Positions 1-8,119 are shown, counted from the first letter of the stretch. The stretch: 64,000 bases of DNA from an uncultured Muribaculum sp. (GCA_910578835.1 CAJTSK010000013.1:1-64000), one strand, 5' to 3'. The notes: a model not told the origin generated them from the sequence alone. Made by a program: numbers and translations.

Positions 1-1
1 A

Positions 2-283
2 TTATTTACATTTATTTTCTACTGTATGTTCAGCATACGCTATGTTATTGAGGGCAATACATTAAGAATTAAATGCGGATTTTTTCTCAACGAGAAAATC
101 GACATCATGAAAATTTCGAAAATCACGGATACTGATTCTATTTTGTCGGCGCCGGCAGCATCTTTAGATAGAATTGCCATATATCTGCGCCGTCAATATT
201 CTCCCGTGATTATTTCCCCCAAAAATAAAAATGAATTTATCGAAGAACTTCAATCGATAAATCCTGATATCGTCAGGATTTGA
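2..283 (+). CDS. PH-domain membrane protein, 3' part (bPH_4-like)
   Basis: The reading frame is already open at the window edge, so only the C-terminal 93 residues are visible. It starts with a hydrophobic stretch (LFTFIFY) and continues with a small beta-rich domain carrying the pattern SLDRIAIYL...VIISPKNKNEFIEEL. This pattern is typical of the PF06713 (bPH_4) bacterial pleckstrin-homology-like domain, found on small membrane proteins of unknown function. An ATG lies at position 26, but the hydrophobic residues before it are in frame and fit the family, so the true start is probably upstream of the window. It converges on the next gene with 8 bp between the two stop codons. The domain call is fairly good; the cellular role is unknown. 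Confidence 0.6.
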   Translation, partial: LFTFIFYCMFSIRYVIEGNTLRIKCGFFLNEKIDIMKISKITDTDSILSAPAASLDRIAIYLRRQYSPVIISPKNKNEFIEELQSINPDIVRI

Positions 284-291
284 CATGAATG

Positions 292-1299
292 TCAGCGGAG
301 GCGGCGACCGAGGCTGTCAATGGCAGCCTTGACGGAGCCTCCACGGTAGACCTGCTGACCGGTTGAGTCGGCAAGTATGTAGTAGGGCAGGCGCGGTATG
401 TTGAGATGGTCAAATGCCGCGCTTGCGACTCCTCCCGGAGTCCACACACGTGTCCATCGCAGGGAGTCGGGTCGCTCTCGGCGCCACGCCGTTGTGTCGA
501 CGGCACACGATATATCGAGCACCTTCAGCCGACGGCGAGAATAGTTGTCATATATCGCATCGATAGCCTTGACAATTGTGTCGCGGCGATGCTCCTGATT
601 GGCAAAGTAAAAGAGCGTGTAGCTTGCCTTTCCGGGAGCGTAATGCTCGGTCGAGTCGCCATAAGAGTAGAGTGAAAACGGGCGTATCTTAGCATTAAGG
701 TGGGCAGAATTGTTGTAGGAAAGGAGCAGGCGGTAGTCGTCGACAAGCTTGTCGGGGCGCGCATCCGGGGCGATGAGCGCAAAAAGGGAGTCGGCTTGCG
801 ATTCATTGTCGGGGGCATAATAGGTGGTGAGCATAAGTGCCGACGAGAGTATGTCGTCACGGTGATTGACCACGAAGTCGGCTACAAGTTTGTTGACAAG
901 CCCGGGGTTGCCTATCTCTATTACCCCGGCATTTTGGCGTATCCACTCGCTCCATTGCTCTACGGGCTTGTTGCCTTTCAGTTCCAGGGTATATGGATTT
1001 TCCAGGTCAAGCTTGCAATTGATTGTCTGACCGTTTTTTACAATCATGCGTGCAATCAGGGTGTGTTGAGCGGTAAAGAGCTCCACTACGGTGTATTCTC
1101 CCGAGACTCCGTGAAGGTCAAATTTTCCGTCAATCGCCGGCTGTCCTTCCTGATGTACCGCGCCGTCAGCCACATATAGTATGTTGATTGTACGTGTTCC
1201 GAGTCCTTGTACCTCTCCGGTGACGCGAAACTGAGTGTCATCGCCACATGCCGCCATTACAGAGGCGACGACCGCAGCTATTATTAATCTTAACTTCAT
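292..1299 (-). CDS. DUF4369/thioredoxin-like lipoprotein
   Basis: A lipoprotein of 335 residues. The signal peptide runs MKLRLIIAAVVASVMAAC, with the lipid-modified Cys at about residue 18. The N-terminal third resembles the DUF4369 beta domain (VTGEVQGLGTRTINILYVADG). The C-terminal third resembles a thioredoxin fold that lacks a CxxC pair (RVWTPGG..., then LNIPRLPYYILADSTG with the cis-Pro loop and QQVYRGG). Bacteroidales encode many such envelope proteins, often thiol-disulfide related; without the CxxC, redox activity is unlikely. The start at 1299 is chosen because a signal peptide begins there and because the promoter core TAACTTTG (1320-1327, minus strand) lies 20 nt upstream, inside the longer frame that would begin at 1341. 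Confidence 0.7.
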   Translation of the reverse strand: MKLRLIIAAVVASVMAACGDDTQFRVTGEVQGLGTRTINILYVADGAVHQEGQPAIDGKFDLHGVSGEYTVVELFTAQHTLIARMIVKNGQTINCKLDLENPYTLELKGNKPVEQWSEWIRQNAGVIEIGNPGLVNKLVADFVVNHRDDILSSALMLTTYYAPDNESQADSLFALIAPDARPDKLVDDYRLLLSYNNSAHLNAKIRPFSLYSYGDSTEHYAPGKASYTLFYFANQEHRRDTIVKAIDAIYDNYSRRRLKVLDISCAVDTTAWRRERPDSLRWTRVWTPGGVASAAFDHLNIPRLPYYILADSTGQQVYRGGSVKAAIDSLGRRLR

Positions 1300-1319
1300 C
1301 GATATCCAAATAATTTCCA

Positions 1320-1327
1320 CAAAGTTA
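1320..1327 (-). promoter_or_regulatory. -7 promoter element TAACTTTG
   Basis: This matches the Bacteroidota -7 consensus TAnnTTTG exactly, reading toward the lipoprotein gene, with 20 nt between it and the ATG at 1299. No clear -33 TTTG is visible at the usual 19-21 bp spacing. Confidence 0.5.
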
Positions 1328-1396
1328 GCAAATTTTTCCATTAATATGCCGATGTGATTTGGAGGTACGGGATAAAGTTGTTAAATTCGTGGTGAT

Positions 1397-1897
1397 ATGG
1401 ATTTCAAAGTAAACTGGGACATCAAGATATGGGGCATCACGGTATTTGTGATACTGTTGCTCGTAGCCGCCGACGTAGTGGCGTGGCTATACGCCGACGG
1501 GGCGGTCAAGTGGATTGTTGTCGGCATCTCCGTGGTGTTAATTGTCATAAGCGCATTTATGGCTCCCGTCAAGATACGTATTACGTCTACCGGCATAGTG
1601 CTGTTTAAGCTTATCGGGAAAAAGCGTTTTCTTTACAGCGACATGAAAAGCATAGCCCTCTGCGACCTGCAGGTGTCGCCTAACATACGCATTGCCGGAA
1701 GTGGCGGTGTAATGGGCTACACCGGATGGTTTTACAACAAGCATATCGGACGCTTCATTGCCTATATCGGGTCGATGTATCGCACAGTGTTAATAACCAT
1801 GAACAATGGTCGGCAATACGTTGTTTCATGTCTGAACCCTGATAAATTGGTAGAAATAAGCCGTGCAAATCTCCGTGCTACGAAAAACCGGCTATAA
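1397..1897 (+). CDS. PH-like membrane protein (bPH_5-like)
   Basis: 166 residues. Two transmembrane segments occupy about residues 10-32 and 37-55, followed by a soluble beta-rich domain. That domain begins APVKIRITSTGIVLFKLIGKKRFLYSDMKSIALCDL and ends with NNGRQYVVSCLNPDKLVEI. This resembles bacterial PH-like domains such as bPH_5, in which strands alternate with short basic loops. The function of these proteins is not established. A weak promoter, TTTG at 1358-1361 and TAAATTCG at 1382-1389 with 20 bp between, lies just upstream of ATG 1397. It is divergent from the lipoprotein gene. Confidence 0.55.
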   Translation: MDFKVNWDIKIWGITVFVILLLVAADVVAWLYADGAVKWIVVGISVVLIVISAFMAPVKIRITSTGIVLFKLIGKKRFLYSDMKSIALCDLQVSPNIRIAGSGGVMGYTGWFYNKHIGRFIAYIGSMYRTVLITMNNGRQYVVSCLNPDKLVEISRANLRATKNRL

Positions 1898-1975
1898 ATG
1901 TCGACTTTTGGCTCACCGGGAAAGGCATATTAAATACTAACTTTCAACATTCATCACAAAAAAGTAATCATTATA

Positions 1976-2824
1976 ATGCTTAATTGCCGTTACATATTCT
2001 CTGTGATAGTCGTGCTGCTGTCGTTTACATCTGCTTATGGGCAGATAGTAAGCCCCACACGCGATGAGGTGCTGGATGTCGACAGTGTGAAAAAAGCCTT
2101 TGACGATGAGCCGTATTTCGGGTTGTATAAAGACAATTATTTCATATTTGGTCCGGCAATAGGCATGAAGCCTACAAAATACAACACCAATGTGAAATTT
2201 CAGATATCGGTGAGCCAGCGCCTCACAAAGCGCACACTCCCCCTGGGCACTTACCTCTATCTTTTTTATACCCAGAAATGCTTCTGGGATGTGCTCCGCA
2301 AGTCGTTTCCGATGACCGACCTCAATTTCAACCCGGGCATAGGTCTGACCAAGCCGCTGTTTGTAAAAGACCGTTTCATCGGCAAGGTGTCATTGATATT
2401 GGAGCACGAAAGCAACGGCAAGGCTGAAGAAGAAAGCCGTTCATGGAACAGGGTGTCATTTGCCGGCAACATTCTCATTGACCCTACCATGATGGTTCAT
2501 GGCAAAATATGGATACCGATTGTCGACGGTGAAAACAACCGTGACCTCCTTGACTACTACGGGCTATATCAGTTTGGCATCACCTATATGACCCCTACCA
2601 AACGCTTTGTAGGCTCAGTCATCCTCACAAAGCGAAAAGGATGGAACCCGTTTAACTTCAATACAGTCGTGGAATTAAGCTACAAACTCTTTAACAACGA
2701 AAACCAATACTTTTTCCTCCAGTATTACAACGGTTATGGTGAGGGGTTGCTCGACTACAAGGAGTTCAAGTCGCAGCTAAGGGTAGGCATCTGCATCAAG
2801 CCCCAGTTTTTCAGCGAATATTAA
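1976..2824 (+). CDS. pldA: Outer membrane phospholipase A
   Basis: 282 residues with an N-terminal signal peptide (MLNCRYIFSVIVVLLSFTSAYG), then a beta-barrel of alternating strands ending in aromatic residues. The OMPLA active-site signature is clear: EHESNGKAEEESRSWNR, with His at about residue 144, Ser two residues later and Asn fourteen residues after the His. These are the His-Ser-Asn positions of the E. coli enzyme. OMPLA hydrolyses phospholipids misplaced in the outer leaflet of the outer membrane and is activated by dimerisation and calcium. The gene stands alone on the plus strand. The base composition of the coding strand is C-rich, like other plus-strand genes to the left of 15 kb. 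Confidence 0.88.
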   Translation: MLNCRYIFSVIVVLLSFTSAYGQIVSPTRDEVLDVDSVKKAFDDEPYFGLYKDNYFIFGPAIGMKPTKYNTNVKFQISVSQRLTKRTLPLGTYLYLFYTQKCFWDVLRKSFPMTDLNFNPGIGLTKPLFVKDRFIGKVSLILEHESNGKAEEESRSWNRVSFAGNILIDPTMMVHGKIWIPIVDGENNRDLLDYYGLYQFGITYMTPTKRFVGSVILTKRKGWNPFNFNTVVELSYKLFNNENQYFFLQYYNGYGEGLLDYKEFKSQLRVGICIKPQFFSEY

Positions 2825-2925
2825 TCCACCTCATTTGATGGCATAGGAGATATACGAAAACCGCCTGAAAGAATGGTGCAAGTTCGGCTACTGACCAGCC
2901 GGTACACGCTAAATAACATCTGCCC

Positions 2926-3105
2926 ATGAAACCTACAGAAAGAAACATTAGTCAGCCAGCAAATAAAGAAAACTCCGCTCATGAAAAAGAGCGCACACAT
3001 GTATCAATAAACATTGAATCTCTTATTTATTCATCTTTTGAGTTCAGGCTATCAAGTGTCAATCTTTTTCAGTCAACATCAAAGTCTTTATGTTGTACAA
3101 CATAA
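2926..3105 (+). CDS. Possible 59-residue ORF
   Basis: An open frame from ATG 2926 to TAA 3103-3105. The first 29 residues are polar (MKPTERNISQPANKENSAHE..), followed by a more hydrophobic Ser/Leu/Phe-rich part. I recognise no family. It lies between pldA and a strong promoter and could be chance or the remnant of a gene. The rest of 2825-3108 shows no other gene or obvious structure. Confidence 0.15.
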   Translation: MKPTERNISQPANKENSAHEKERTHVSINIESLIYSSFEFRLSSVNLFQSTSKSLCCTT

Positions 3106-3108
3106 ATA

Positions 3109-3139
3109 TTGTATTAATCAAATAATTACATTAAATTTG
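3109..3139 (+). promoter_or_regulatory. Bacteroidota promoter ahead of structured leader
   Basis: TTG at 3109-3111 and TAAATTTG at 3132-3139 are separated by 20 bp, the ideal arrangement for the Bacteroidota -33/-7 promoter. Transcription would start near 3146. The first plausible coding start downstream is ATG 3573, so the promoter drives either a free-standing RNA or a leader of about 430 nt. Confidence 0.6.
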
Positions 3140-3145
3140 CAATTG

Positions 3146-3570
3146 CTGACCGCGAGAAGCCCCGGTCAAGGGACTGAGGGCGGGAAGCGATTAACTGCCT
3201 TGGCGCGTTTTTGCTGCGCAAGCGGCAAGCTGATAAGCCTTGGCGAAGACATAATGAAAAGCGTTTATCCGCGCTAATTCTTGACAACCTGAAATTCTCG
3301 CAAAATTTCAAATCAATGGTCAAGGATTGAGCAACGGTAGATGCCCGTGGATATGTGATTATCTTGCATTCGGCTTGATATTCCGGAAGGAGTATAGCCG
3401 GACGCATCAATTGCATATACAAGCGTAGGGCTTCTTCGTTGCCGTCCGACTATTGATGGGCAATGCGAGAAGCCTCAGGTTGTAGGACGGCAACAGATAC
3501 AGACTCCTACGCTTTTCTTGTATAAACCAATCACGCCAACGAGAGGATGACCGCGGCAATTTGTATTTAT
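3146..3570 (+). ncRNA. Structured leader or small RNA of unknown class
   Basis: About 425 nt without a convincing coding frame, higher in GC than the AT-rich genes after it, and rich in pairings. The outer stem is 3416-3429 with 3506-3524. Inside it, GTTGCCGTCC (3438-3447) pairs perfectly with GGACGGCAAC (3485-3494). GGCTTCT (3429-3435) pairs perfectly with AGAAGCC (3468-3474). The last two pairings interleave, so they form either a pseudoknot or two alternative folds. Smaller hairpins include GACCG/CGGTC at 3148-3167 and CGGCT/AGCCG at 3371-3400. I see none of the conserved segments of RNase P RNA or tmRNA. It may be a cis-regulatory leader of the P-loop/BspA operon or an independent RNA. 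Confidence 0.4.
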
Positions 3571-3572
3571 CC

Positions 3573-4034
3573 ATGAAAGCACTGATTATATTAAAAAGTG
3601 CCGGAAACACCGGAAAAACGCAGATGCTAAAGTATCTCACAGCACTTCTCAGTACTGAAGGGAAGGTAATTTCTAAAGACATCCACCAAAATGGCAATGA
3701 TTTCTGTACCGTCGTCGAATATCACGGATTCAAGACAGGAATTATTACTATTGGAGATCCAGGTACTGAAGATTTTGTATTATCTGCATTAGAAAATCTT
3801 TATAATGACGGTTGTGACATAATAATTGCATCAAGCCGCAGCCGCAGTTCTGCAGGAGGAGTATATGAAAAGTTGTGGAAATTTGGTAAAGATAAAGGAT
3901 TAGTAACAATGGAGACATCACCATTGCGTACATATGAGAGTTATCACGACTCACTTCCTCACAAGACAATCAACGAAATGTGCGCCCACTCCCTTCTCGG
4001 CGCCATCAACTATTTCCTAAAATATAAATCTTAA
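3573..4034 (+). CDS. Small P-loop NTPase-like protein
   Basis: 153 residues from ATG 3573; a TTG four codons earlier is less likely. The N-terminus reads MKALIILKSAGNTGKTQML, with a Walker-A-like loop SAGNTGKT at about residues 9-16, where the first glycine of the classical motif is replaced. A second hydrophobic strand, CDIIIASSRSRSSAGGVY, sits where a Walker B or sensor strand would be, but no clear acidic Walker B residue follows it. No known family was recognised. It lies 3 bp upstream of the BspA-like gene, so the two are almost certainly co-transcribed. It is AT-rich, like that gene and unlike the flanking core genes. Confidence 0.5.
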   Translation: MKALIILKSAGNTGKTQMLKYLTALLSTEGKVISKDIHQNGNDFCTVVEYHGFKTGIITIGDPGTEDFVLSALENLYNDGCDIIIASSRSRSSAGGVYEKLWKFGKDKGLVTMETSPLRTYESYHDSLPHKTINEMCAHSLLGAINYFLKYKS

Positions 4035-4037
4035 ACT

Positions 4038-7000
4038 ATGCTTAGGTATTTCGTATCGCTATTTGTATTGGTTACATCCCTATTTCGTGCCAACGCTGAA
4101 TACGTTTCAGTTAATAATATAACATATCGTGTAGATTATGAAAACCAAACTGCAGTATGTACCGGTGGTGGTTATGGTGATATTGTCATAGGAGCACCAT
4201 TATCACATAGTTCTGGCAATATCAATGTTATAGGCATTGAATCTGAAGCTTTTAAAAATAATAGTGATATCACCTCTGTAACTATAATAGGAGATGTTTC
4301 CAAAATAGGAGATGGTGCGTTCAAGCAATGCAAGAACCTTAAATCTATAATAATTAAGAGTCCTGTTAAGTACATGGGTAAATATACATTTGAAAAATGT
4401 AAAATATTGCGTGAGGCTCAATTAGGCGATAGTCTGACTTCTATTGAAGTAAAGGCTTTTTTAGAATGCCCAATAACTTCTATTACACTGCCTATGGCAC
4501 TAAAATGTATTGAAGATTCTGCATTTTATGCTTGTTCATCTTTAGCAGAGATAAACTTTAACAATAAACTGGAACGTATTGGCGCGAATGTCTTTTGGAG
4601 ATGTGACCTTAAAAATATAAATTTACCTGAAAGCTTAGAAGAAATTGGTGAATATGCTTTTGCAGAAGGTATATCTCCCGTTTTCAAATCAAAACTGATT
4701 ATTCCGTCACAGGTAAAAATTATCAGAAAAGGAGCCTTTGAATCATACCATTTCGATTACATTCAGTTGTCAGATGGAGATTCAGAATTAACGATTGAAG
4801 AGAATAATTTTAACTATCCTTACCCTAGTCATTACAGTCTTTACTTTGGAAGAGATTTATCTTCAAAATCTATACTATTCAATAATGATCCTTATTTATC
4901 ATCGGTTTTTATTGGCAAAAATATTAGAACTATTCCTTCCCACGCTTTTGAAAACTGTGAACACCTGAATAAGGTATATTATGGTGAATCAGTCACCGAA
5001 ATTGGTGACTATGCGTTTGCAAATTGTCCGGAATTAAACGGTGTATCTTTCCAGAAAGGGGAAATGGATGCAGTTGAACGGATTGGTCATTACGCATTTA
5101 CTGGGACAGGAAATTGGGCGCTGTTAGAATTCCCTGATAATATTAAATTCATAGGCGCAGGTGCATTTTCTAACTGCAAAGAAATGAAAAATATATTGTG
5201 GCCAACTACAATAAATGTCATTCCTACTGAATGTTTTCACAATGTATCATGCGGATATTTTACTATGAAAGAATGTGATAATGAGCTAAGTCTTAACGCA
5301 CTCTCGATGCCGGAAACAATTAATTATCTATTCATTAACAGACCAGTGAACAAGAATAATTGGCATCAATTTGGCACCTATTACAAGACCAATTATGTAT
5401 ACATTGGTCATGGCAATAAGATAATACCTAAAGATGCATTCATTAATAGTACATTAAAAGGTGTTAATATCAGCGACGAGGTAGAATCTATTGAAGATAA
5501 CGCATTCGCAATGTGTCATAACTTAAAGGAAATAACTATTCCAAATTCTGTAACAACAATTGGAAATACGGTTTTCAAAGATTGCTCAAATTTAAAAAAG
5601 ATTACTTTGGGTAATAATGTCAGTCAAATGGGGTCATTAGTGTTTGAAAAATCAAATAATATTATTGAAGTCCAATCTCTAAATGAGAATCCTCCTATAA
5701 TAAATGGTTTTAGACCTTTTTCTGATAGTGTTTATAATAAAGCCGTATTATCCGTTCCATTGGGATGCTATGATAAGTATCAAGAAGCTTTTGGGTGGAA
5801 AGATTTTTCATCTGTCAAGGAGATTACTCCGATTGTTACATCTCTTATGCTTAGCGATAGCTGTTTGACAGTAGAGATTGGCAAATCAGTCAACTTATCA
5901 GCTTCAGTATTGCCATCTTATGTCGGTTTTGGTAAAGATATTATTTGGAGAATAGAGTATAATAATAACCATAGCGTATCAATTAACTCGATTGATGATA
6001 ATGGCACCATAATTATCACACCAAAAGTATGGTGCTATCCTAAAGAATATACTATTGTTGCTCAAATCGACAACGCAGATGGTTCTTCTATAAAGGCAGA
6101 ATGCAAATTAAATGTTATTTCCCCCAAGTATACTTCTCTCAATATCAACCCATCATATGTAGAAGGATACCAAGGTGATTATTTATATGCTAAAATAATG
6201 CCAGAATATGACAATGAACATATAAAATATAATTCCTATTATGATTATGATTTTAATGTAATTAGTTCAGATAATGAAGTTATAGGACATTTTTATAAAG
6301 AGAATATTTGTATTACGCCTCGAAGAATAGGCAAAGCATTCCTTACAGTATCTAGTTCAAAATATCCAGATATTGTAGGAACGTGCGAAATAGTAGTTAA
6401 GCCCGTTGAAGATATTAGAATATCTCAAGCCTCTTATCAAATAGAGGTAGGAGAATCAAAATCTTTGCCTATTATAATAACTCCACAAGAAGCACAAAAT
6501 ATTTATTTAGATTGGAAATCTGAAAATAATGAAATTGCTACTGTTGATTATGGTTATGTAACTGGCATTTCACCAGGAAAAGTTAAAGTATATGCAACAA
6601 CTACAGATGGTTCAGACTTAGAAGCTATGTGTGAAATCAATGTAACACCTAAAATAATTGTAGCAGAATCTTTGTCTTTGAATACTTTATATGCCACTTG
6701 TCAAAAGGGATCACTACTGCAATTAAAGCCAATATTCTCACCAGATAATGTTACGACGCAAAATCTCAAATGGAGTTCTGAAAATCCATATATAGCAAGC
6801 GTAGATAATTCCGGCATTGTGACTGCTTTAGAAGAAGGAGTTACTACTATCACCGCTACGACTTTGGATGGTTCAAATCTTTCGGCGACATGCGAAGTAT
6901 CTGTTTATACAGTACCGGTTTCAAACATCATATTGACACATACTTATGTTACCGGAATAGAAGATGAACAGATTCAGATTAACGCAACTGTTATCCCCGA

Positions 7001-7109
7001 AGAAGCTACAAATAAAGTCATATCATGGAGTTCATCGGATGAAAGTATAGCAACTGTTGATGAGACAGGACTCGTCTCTCTCTCAAAAAAGCAGGCTCAA
7101 CAAAAATAA
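4038..7109 (+). CDS. BspA-like LRR / Big2 surface protein, N-terminal reading frame
   Basis: 1,023 residues in this frame. A signal peptide (MLRYFVSLFVLVTSLFRANA) is followed by about 14 BspA-type leucine-rich repeats (LRR_5, pattern IG..AF..C..L..I..P..) to about residue 590. Bacterial Ig-like Big2 domains follow, with motifs WSSEN..IASVD..G.VTALEEGVTTITATTLDGS. Such proteins sit on the cell surface and bind host or bacterial ligands in the relatives studied. The frame stops at TAA 7107-7109 in the middle of a Big2 domain, while the rest of that domain continues without loss in the -1 frame to 8119 (separate entry). The break is at a TC x5 tract and an A AAA AAG heptamer. The gene is strikingly AT-rich and uses A/T-ending codons, unlike flanking genes, which suggests horizontal acquisition. 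Confidence 0.85.
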   Translation: MLRYFVSLFVLVTSLFRANAEYVSVNNITYRVDYENQTAVCTGGGYGDIVIGAPLSHSSGNINVIGIESEAFKNNSDITSVTIIGDVSKIGDGAFKQCKNLKSIIIKSPVKYMGKYTFEKCKILREAQLGDSLTSIEVKAFLECPITSITLPMALKCIEDSAFYACSSLAEINFNNKLERIGANVFWRCDLKNINLPESLEEIGEYAFAEGISPVFKSKLIIPSQVKIIRKGAFESYHFDYIQLSDGDSELTIEENNFNYPYPSHYSLYFGRDLSSKSILFNNDPYLSSVFIGKNIRTIPSHAFENCEHLNKVYYGESVTEIGDYAFANCPELNGVSFQKGEMDAVERIGHYAFTGTGNWALLEFPDNIKFIGAGAFSNCKEMKNILWPTTINVIPTECFHNVSCGYFTMKECDNELSLNALSMPETINYLFINRPVNKNNWHQFGTYYKTNYVYIGHGNKIIPKDAFINSTLKGVNISDEVESIEDNAFAMCHNLKEITIPNSVTTIGNTVFKDCSNLKKITLGNNVSQMGSLVFEKSNNIIEVQSLNENPPIINGFRPFSDSVYNKAVLSVPLGCYDKYQEAFGWKDFSSVKEITPIVTSLMLSDSCLTVEIGKSVNLSASVLPSYVGFGKDIIWRIEYNNNHSVSINSIDDNGTIIITPKVWCYPKEYTIVAQIDNADGSSIKAECKLNVISPKYTSLNINPSYVEGYQGDYLYAKIMPEYDNEHIKYNSYYDYDFNVISSDNEVIGHFYKENICITPRRIGKAFLTVSSSKYPDIVGTCEIVVKPVEDIRISQASYQIEVGESKSLPIIITPQEAQNIYLDWKSENNEIATVDYGYVTGISPGKVKVYATTTDGSDLEAMCEINVTPKIIVAESLSLNTLYATCQKGSLLQLKPIFSPDNVTTQNLKWSSENPYIASVDNSGIVTALEEGVTTITATTLDGSNLSATCEVSVYTVPVSNIILTHTYVTGIEDEQIQINATVIPEEATNKVISWSSSDESIATVDETGLVSLSKKQAQQK
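7075..7091 (+). other. TC repeat plus A AAA AAG slippery site at frame break
   Basis: Positions 7075-7084 are five TC units and 7085-7091 are AAAAAAG. In the upstream frame the codons read tcA AAA AAG, a perfect X XXY YYZ heptamer. A -1 slip there continues with codon 7091 (GCA) into the downstream Big2 frame. Alternatively, removing one TC unit restores the frame and gives GLVSLKKAGSTKITA, exactly the 15-residue register of the sister repeats GLVYLLKEGTTIITA and GLISLLKKGTAVITA. The -1 slip product would be one residue longer. Confidence 0.6.
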
Positions 7110-8119
7110 CAGCATCAGCAACTGACGGATCAAATGTCTCGGAAAGTTGTATCATAAATGTTGTTTCATTGGTGTCATCCATTATATTAGACTATAACTC
7201 AGTTGAAGGTAAAGAAGGTGAAGAGTTTTTAATTATAGCGTCGGTGTTTCCTGAGAATGCCACTGATAAAACTCTCTCATGGAGCTCTTCAGATGAAAGT
7301 GTGGCTATTGTCAATAGTGCTGATCGAGATATGGGACGTGTCACTCTTTTAAAAGAGGGGACAACGATTATTACGGCTTCGGCTACTGATGGATCCGAGG
7401 TCGAGGCTTCTTGCAATGTTACTGTTTTTAAACCTGAGATATTAGTATCTTCTATTTTATTAAATCTTTCATCAGTAGAAGGAAAAGAAGGCGAGCAAAT
7501 ACAGATTGACGCAACTGTGCTTCCAGAAGATGCAACAGACAAAGTAGTCACGTGGAACTCCTCTGACGAGAGTGTGGCAACGGTAGATGATAACGGACTT
7601 GTTTATCTTTTAAAAGAGGGGACAACGATTATTACGGCTTCGGCTACTGATGGATCCGAGGTCGAGGCTTCTTGCAATGTTACTGTTTTTAAACCTGAGA
7701 TATTAGTATCTTCTATTTTATTAAATCTTTCATCAGTAGAAGGAAAAGAAGGCGAGCAAATACAGATTGACGCAACTGTGCTTCCAGAAGATGCAACGGA
7801 TAAAACTATTGAATGGAGTTCTTCTGACGAAAATATCGCTACGGTAGATAATTCAGGCTTAATCTCATTGCTAAAAAAAGGAACTGCTGTCATAACGGCT
7901 TCGGCTACTGATGATTCCGGTATTTCAGCCAAATGTGCTGTTGTTGTCACGGAATATTCTGGAATAGAAGAAATCCTGACTGATAAAGACACTTATGTAA
8001 GGATATTCAACCTCAAAGGAATTCTTGTCTACGAAGGTATATATTCAGAAAGCAATCTGATTCCTGATTATTATATAGTGGTATGTGATGGCAAGAACAT
8101 AAAAGTAAAAGTCAAATGA
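7091..8119 (+). CDS. BspA-like surface protein, continuation in -1 frame (Big2 repeats and C-terminal tail)
   Basis: From 7091 the -1 frame reads AGSTKITASATDGSNVSESC and completes the Big2 domain broken at 7109. At least three further Big2 units follow, with the motifs LSSVEGKEGEQIQIDATVLPEDATDK and WSSSDE..ATVD. The last 55 residues (GIEEILTDKDTYVRIFNLKG...YYIVVCDGKNIKVKVK) form a small beta domain resembling the C-terminal sorting domains of Bacteroidota type IX secretion substrates, though short. There is no good independent start: the first candidate is a GTG at 7169 inside a domain. So this is the distal part of one gene of about 1,350 residues, reached by frameshifting or by a repeat-length change, or else a pseudogene. 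Confidence 0.6.
   Translation, partial: AGSTKITASATDGSNVSESCIINVVSLVSSIILDYNSVEGKEGEEFLIIASVFPENATDKTLSWSSSDESVAIVNSADRDMGRVTLLKEGTTIITASATDGSEVEASCNVTVFKPEILVSSILLNLSSVEGKEGEQIQIDATVLPEDATDKVVTWNSSDESVATVDDNGLVYLLKEGTTIITASATDGSEVEASCNVTVFKPEILVSSILLNLSSVEGKEGEQIQIDATVLPEDATDKTIEWSSSDENIATVDNSGLISLLKKGTAVITASATDDSGISAKCAVVVTEYSGIEEILTDKDTYVRIFNLKGILVYEGIYSESNLIPDYYIVVCDGKNIKVKVK
7345..7797 (+). repeat. 192-bp perfect direct repeat in Big2 region
   Basis: 7345-7536 and 7606-7797 appear identical base for base and are offset by 261 bp, exactly 87 codons or one Big2 repeat unit. Neighbouring Big2 units in the same gene are much more divergent. The identity therefore points to recent duplication or gene conversion, and the pair can change copy number by homologous recombination without disturbing the frame. 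Confidence 0.85.

Noticed and set aside
3126..3422. A 98-residue minus-strand open frame, and a neighbouring one at 3407-3697, across the structured leader
   Set aside because: Composition is Arg/Ser/Leu-rich as in antisense translations of structured or GC-rich DNA. No domain is seen, and it lies antisense to a good promoter and strong RNA pairings.
3146..3570. RNase P RNA, tmRNA or a group II intron
   Set aside because: None of the conserved sequence blocks of RNase P RNA or tmRNA is visible, and no intron-encoded reverse transcriptase is nearby.
7169..8119. Independent gene starting at GTG 7169
   Set aside because: The start would fall inside a Big2 domain, without signal peptide or promoter; the segment is the continuation of the upstream gene.
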